Assembly (NCBI RefSeq): GCF_026537325.1
Contig: NZ_JAFNMJ010000001.1
Span: 434,001-498,000, forward strand
Direction of reading: 5' to 3'
Length of the DNA: 64,000 nt
Origin: Bifidobacterium sp. B4142
GTDB taxonomy: Bacteria; Actinomycetota; Actinomycetes; Actinomycetales; Bifidobacteriaceae
Positions 57,710-64,000 of the stretch are shown here, in pieces (within the stretch, counting starts at the first letter, position 1; every line of letters begins with the position of its first letter). Under the pieces are notes generated by a model. That model had not been told where the DNA came from. It did no database searches and saw only the letters and a list, made by a program, of their open reading frames with translations. The translations under genes and the position numbers were made by a program.

Positions 57710-58462
57710 ATGGCTGTCGGGTCCGAGCAGCAGGGACACCGGATGGTTCTGGAGGAGCCGCAGATTCCCTTCGAACCCAGAATCATATACGAGGATCAAC
57801 GCATCATTGTGGTCGACAAGCCCCATTTTCTGGCCACTATGCCGAGAGGGATGTGGTATGCCAGTACCGTGCTGATCCGGATGCGTCGGCTCTACGGGGA
57901 GCCCGACATCATCCCTGCCCACCGGCTGGACAGGGCCACAGCAGGTGTGCTGGTTCTGGTACGAGATCCGTCTGCCAGGCGGTCCTATCAGATGCTCTTC
58001 CAGGAGCATCGCGTGCGCAAGATCTACCAGTGTCTGGCGCCGGTACGACCCATAGCTCGCCCGCTGACCGGCACCGTGCGACACCTGGATCCGCCCCGGG
58101 TCTTCCCGCTAGAGCGCCGCTCCAGGGTGATCAAACGCCGAGGGGTTCTCCAGGCCTGGGAAGAGCGCGGGCCGGTCAATGCCGTTACTCGAGTCGAGCT
58201 GACAGCGGGCCATGGATGTCTGGCCACCTACACCCTCTACCCAAAGACCGGCAAGACCCACCAGCTACGTGTGCACATGAACGCTCTGGGTCTGCCCATA
58301 GTGGGCGACGACCTGTACCCACGAATCCAGACCCGGGCCTATGACGACTTCTCCCGACCACTGCAATTGGTGGCCCGTGGCATGGAATTCACCGACCCCT
58401 TCACCGGGGGTAAGCGTGCCTTTGTCTCCTCAGTCCCCTTGGATCCTCAAGGCGAGGACTAA
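57710..58462 (+). CDS. RluA-family pseudouridine synthase
   Basis: 250 residues; converts uridine to pseudouridine in rRNA or tRNA. Catalytic Asp in AHRLDRATAGVLVL, and the conserved PKTGKTHQLRVHM substrate-binding segment. No N-terminal S4 domain. The target position cannot be told. Six bases after glmS, so expressed with it. Confidence 0.88.
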   Translation: MAVGSEQQGHRMVLEEPQIPFEPRIIYEDQRIIVVDKPHFLATMPRGMWYASTVLIRMRRLYGEPDIIPAHRLDRATAGVLVLVRDPSARRSYQMLFQEHRVRKIYQCLAPVRPIARPLTGTVRHLDPPRVFPLERRSRVIKRRGVLQAWEERGPVNAVTRVELTAGHGCLATYTLYPKTGKTHQLRVHMNALGLPIVGDDLYPRIQTRAYDDFSRPLQLVARGMEFTDPFTGGKRAFVSSVPLDPQGED

Positions 58463-58485
58463 ACAGTCAGCCTGGTGGGACATAA

Positions 58486-61429
<2,944 letters not shown>

Positions 61430-61574
61430 GTCTCTTCCTCCCTGCCGTCGTCCGGGCGCGTGGCGCTTTCCGAATCCATCCTAAGCGCATAAGCCTGTGT
61501 AATGGCTTCGGGGAGTATGCTGGTGGGCGGTGATCGACCAGAATGGCGGTCAACCACAGCATAAGGATTCGTCA

Positions 61575-63221
61575 ATGAACGCAGATCGACACGGCACGCA
61601 TGCCCATGACAGCGTGACCGCAGCAGATACAGACGTGGCCCAGGAACCAGGCCCAAGCACTGACCCTGAACTCAACGCCAGGATCAGACCCATGAAGTCG
61701 GGCGGCAACACCCTGCCCTGGAAGCTGCTCAGTCTCCTGCTGGCACTGGCCTTGGCTATCTCCCTGTGGACAGGGCATCGTGGAGTCGCTGGTCAGGCCG
61801 AGGGCGGGAGCGTGGCGGATACGGTCACTGTGGGCCTCAAGCTGGCTCCCACCAATCTGGACATCCGCAACCAGTCGGGTACGGCGCTGGATCAGCTCCT
61901 GATCGGCAATGTCTATCAGGGTCTGGTGTCACGAGATTCTAGGAATCGGGTGCGCCCAGGGCTGGCAAAAAGCTGGAATATCTCCGAGGATGGCCTGGTC
62001 TACACCTTCCATCTGCATGAGGGCATCCGCTTCTCCAACGGCCATGCTCTTCGGGCCCAGGACGTGGTCGACTCCATTCGCGGACTTATGGCAGGTCACT
62101 ATCAGGGCAGCGAGATGTTGGAGGGTTTCCAGGGTGTGGAGGCGACAGATCCGCTGACGGTGCGCCTGACGTTGTCCAGACCCTATCAGGATCTGCTCTG
62201 GCAACTGAGCGGGCGGGCCGGTCTGGTCTTTGACCGGCGGGCTCATTACGACATGAAGACCCAGGCCGTGGGATCCGGCCCATACATGCTGGCAAGCTTC
62301 CGTCCTAACGACTCGGTCACACTCAAGGCCGATCCACACTACTGGGGCAGCGACAAGCCTAAGACGCCAACCATCGTCATCCGTTACCTCAATGATGACA
62401 ACGCCGCCGTCAACGCCCTGCGTAGCGGGGATGTGCAGGTGCTGGCTCCGGTCACCGAGAACCTGGCCAGTCCCTTCCGCAAGAGCCCCGACTTCCAGGT
62501 CAAAGCGGGCGACGATACCGACAAGTACGTCCTGGCCATGAACGGCAAGGGTGGTGCCACATCCGATCCACGGGTGCGTCAGGCCATCCGCCATGCCATC
62601 GACCATCGGCAGCTGATCGCCTCCCGGGGCGGATCGGATAGGGCTCTGGGTGGACCCATACCCTCCTTGGATCCCGGCTATCAGGATCTGACCAGGCTCT
62701 ATCCCCACGATCCGGAGCAGGCGCGGCGGCTTCTGGCCCAGGCCGGGTATGGTCCCGAACACCGGCTCAAGCTACGACTGACCTATGCCAACACCTATGG
62801 CAGCGAACTGGGCGATCAGCTGCGCTCGCAGCTGCGTCAGGTGGGCATCGACCTGGATGTGCGGGTGGTGGAATTTTCAGTCTGGCTCCAGGACGTGCAT
62901 GCCAACAAGGACTATGACCTGTCTTTGGTGGATCATGGCGAGAGCCACGACTTCCACCAGTGGGCCAACCCCGGCTACTACTACAACTATGACAATCGTC
63001 AGGTCCAGGAGCTTTACCGTCAGGCCATGGCCACGACCTCTGCCGATGACTCCGACAGGCTCCTAGCCCAGGCTGCCTGGATCGTCAGCAAGGACGCAGC
63101 GGCGGACTGGCTCTTCAACTACCGGGTGACCACGGCCTGGCGGAAGGGGTTGGAGGGCTTCCCGGTCGATCTGAACCAGTCTCTCATGCCCTTATCTGAC
63201 GTGATTTATAGGCGGGGGTGA
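61575..63221 (+). CDS. Peptide ABC transporter substrate-binding protein (family 5), membrane-anchored
   Basis: 548 residues. After a hydrophilic leader of about 55 residues one hydrophobic segment (KLLSLLLALALAISLWTG) acts as an anchor; there is no lipobox Cys. The rest is a DppA/OppA-like fold (GLAKSWNISEDGLVYTFHLHEGIRFSNG, NDDNAAVNALRSGDVQV, RQAIRHAIDHRQLIASRGG). ATG 61575 with AAGGA upstream is chosen over GTG 61530. First gene of a peptide importer whose permease follows after two bases. Confidence 0.88.
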   Translation: MNADRHGTHAHDSVTAADTDVAQEPGPSTDPELNARIRPMKSGGNTLPWKLLSLLLALALAISLWTGHRGVAGQAEGGSVADTVTVGLKLAPTNLDIRNQSGTALDQLLIGNVYQGLVSRDSRNRVRPGLAKSWNISEDGLVYTFHLHEGIRFSNGHALRAQDVVDSIRGLMAGHYQGSEMLEGFQGVEATDPLTVRLTLSRPYQDLLWQLSGRAGLVFDRRAHYDMKTQAVGSGPYMLASFRPNDSVTLKADPHYWGSDKPKTPTIVIRYLNDDNAAVNALRSGDVQVLAPVTENLASPFRKSPDFQVKAGDDTDKYVLAMNGKGGATSDPRVRQAIRHAIDHRQLIASRGGSDRALGGPIPSLDPGYQDLTRLYPHDPEQARRLLAQAGYGPEHRLKLRLTYANTYGSELGDQLRSQLRQVGIDLDVRVVEFSVWLQDVHANKDYDLSLVDHGESHDFHQWANPGYYYNYDNRQVQELYRQAMATTSADDSDRLLAQAAWIVSKDAAADWLFNYRVTTAWRKGLEGFPVDLNQSLMPLSDVIYRRG

Positions 63222-63223
63222 CC

Positions 63224-64000
63224 ATGGCCAGATTCCTGATGCGGCGCTTGGTGCTCTTCATCTTGGCGCTGATAGGCATTTCGCTGCTCATCTTCTTGGC
63301 TCTGCGCATTCTGCCCGGTGACGTGGCCGCCATTATGGCCGGGCTGGATGCCCCACCCGAACGCGTCGATCGGCTGCGTCGGCAGATGGGCCTGGATCGC
63401 TCCTACCCAAGGCAGTATCTGGATTGGATCGGCGACTTTCTGCAGGGGGACCTGGGCAGGTCCATTCTTACCAACCGTTCCATCGCTTCTCAGGTAGGTG
63501 TCCGAGCCCAGATCACCTTTCCGCTGATCCTTTTGGGGCTGGCCGTGGCTCTGCTGCTGGGCATTCCCCTGGGCTGTGCGGCCGCTCTGGCTCGCTCGCC
63601 ACGGATGCAGTCATTCAGCCACATGGTAGCCATTGTGGGCGGATCAGTACCGGCCCTCTGGTCAGGACTGCTGCTGATCATGCTCTTCGCCAAGGGCAGT
63701 GGCCTGATCGGTCTGTTGCCCTCTCAGGGCTTTCCTGCACTCGGCTGGGCTCAGCCGGGTCAGGCCTTGGCGGCATTGATTCTGCCCGCGCTGTCTACCG
63801 GCATCATCGTGGGTGCCGGCATCATGCGGTACACCCGCTCCTTGTTGGGCGACATGCTCTCTTCGGGGTATGTGGACATGGGCATGGCCTGCGGGATGAC
63901 CCGGACCCAGGCTGCTCTGCGCATCGGTCTGCGGCTGGCTTCCCCCCAGCTGGTTTCGGTGATTGGACTGACCATGGCCGAGATGATCACCGGGGTCATG
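63224..64000 (+). CDS. Peptide ABC transporter permease, DppB type (3' end outside window)
   Basis: Open frame of 259 codons to the window edge, beginning MARFLMRRLVLFILALIGISLLIFL. Family markers: LRILPGDVAA, the GLDRSYPRQYLDWIGDFLQGDLGRS stretch typical of DppB/OppB, and the start of the EAA-like loop near DMGMACGMTRTQAALRIGLR. Forms a transporter with the binding protein just upstream. Confidence 0.9.
   Translation, partial: MARFLMRRLVLFILALIGISLLIFLALRILPGDVAAIMAGLDAPPERVDRLRRQMGLDRSYPRQYLDWIGDFLQGDLGRSILTNRSIASQVGVRAQITFPLILLGLAVALLLGIPLGCAAALARSPRMQSFSHMVAIVGGSVPALWSGLLLIMLFAKGSGLIGLLPSQGFPALGWAQPGQALAALILPALSTGIIVGAGIMRYTRSLLGDMLSSGYVDMGMACGMTRTQAALRIGLRLASPQLVSVIGLTMAEMITGVM

Overview
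The window is a contiguous piece of a high-GC Gram-positive (actinobacterial) chromosome. Several things point to Bifidobacterium: the gene order dacB-tilS-hpt-ftsH-folBK-DUF3180, the block prfB-ftsE-ftsX-CHAP protein-smpB, a GH42 beta-galactosidase, and a PIF1-like helicase beside orn. No species marker is present. An insect-gut type bifidobacterium would fit the missing folE and folP, but that is inference. Most of the window is dense housekeeping sequence with start/stop overlaps of the ATGA or GTGA type. More AT-rich accessory sequence lies at about 1-1,900 and 35,000-35,900.

Layout. 1-1,990: the 3' part of a GH43 glycosidase, an AT-rich gene-poor stretch with a perfect 16-bp inverted repeat and a possible small Cys-rich ORF, then tRNA-Glu(TTC). 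2.0-8.2 kb: two GT2 glycosyltransferases, an AI-2E family membrane protein and an ABC exporter pair. 8.3-15.3 kb: the actinobacterial dacB-tilS-hpt-ftsH-fol cluster, but without folE and folP and with a FolB-FolK fusion that has lost key residues. 15.4-19.2 kb: tesB, ettA, a YkoE-type ECF substrate component and a CAT-anticodon tRNA. 19.2-22.8 kb: a gene-free structured stretch, a YheO/DauR-type regulator divergent from a PatB/MalY aminotransferase, and an acetoin/diacetyl reductase. 23-29 kb: rpmE, prfA, prmC, a Sua5/YrdC protein, a polyprenyl-phosphate GlcNAc-1-P transferase and guaB. 29-31.8 kb: orn, the PIF1-like helicase and a GNAT acetyltransferase broken by two frameshifts.

32.0-35.5 kb (minus strand) is the most unusual part: a small secreted four-Cys peptide gene with its own promoter, an operator-like repeat and a strong terminator, followed by an ABC ATPase and two polytopic membrane proteins in overlapping frames. 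The larger membrane protein carries a C-terminal domain of about 200 residues that is probably outside the cell. The arrangement resembles a bacteriocin or peptide-toxin export/immunity operon, but I recognise no known family for the peptide or the membrane proteins.

35.9-52.6 kb: proS, exonuclease III, an SSB-like protein, an M13 peptidase, an HdeD-like protein, map, citrate synthase, dapD, then prfB-ftsE-ftsX-CHAP hydrolase-smpB. FtsE has a disordered tail of nearly 400 residues, and the CHAP protein is a good candidate for the wall hydrolase that FtsEX controls. 52.8-55.7 kb: a polar amino-acid ABC importer with ARG-box-like sequences upstream. 55.8-64 kb: glmS, an RluA-type pseudouridine synthase, GH42 beta-galactosidase, coaX (convergent and overlapping), and the start of a peptide ABC transporter that runs off the right edge.
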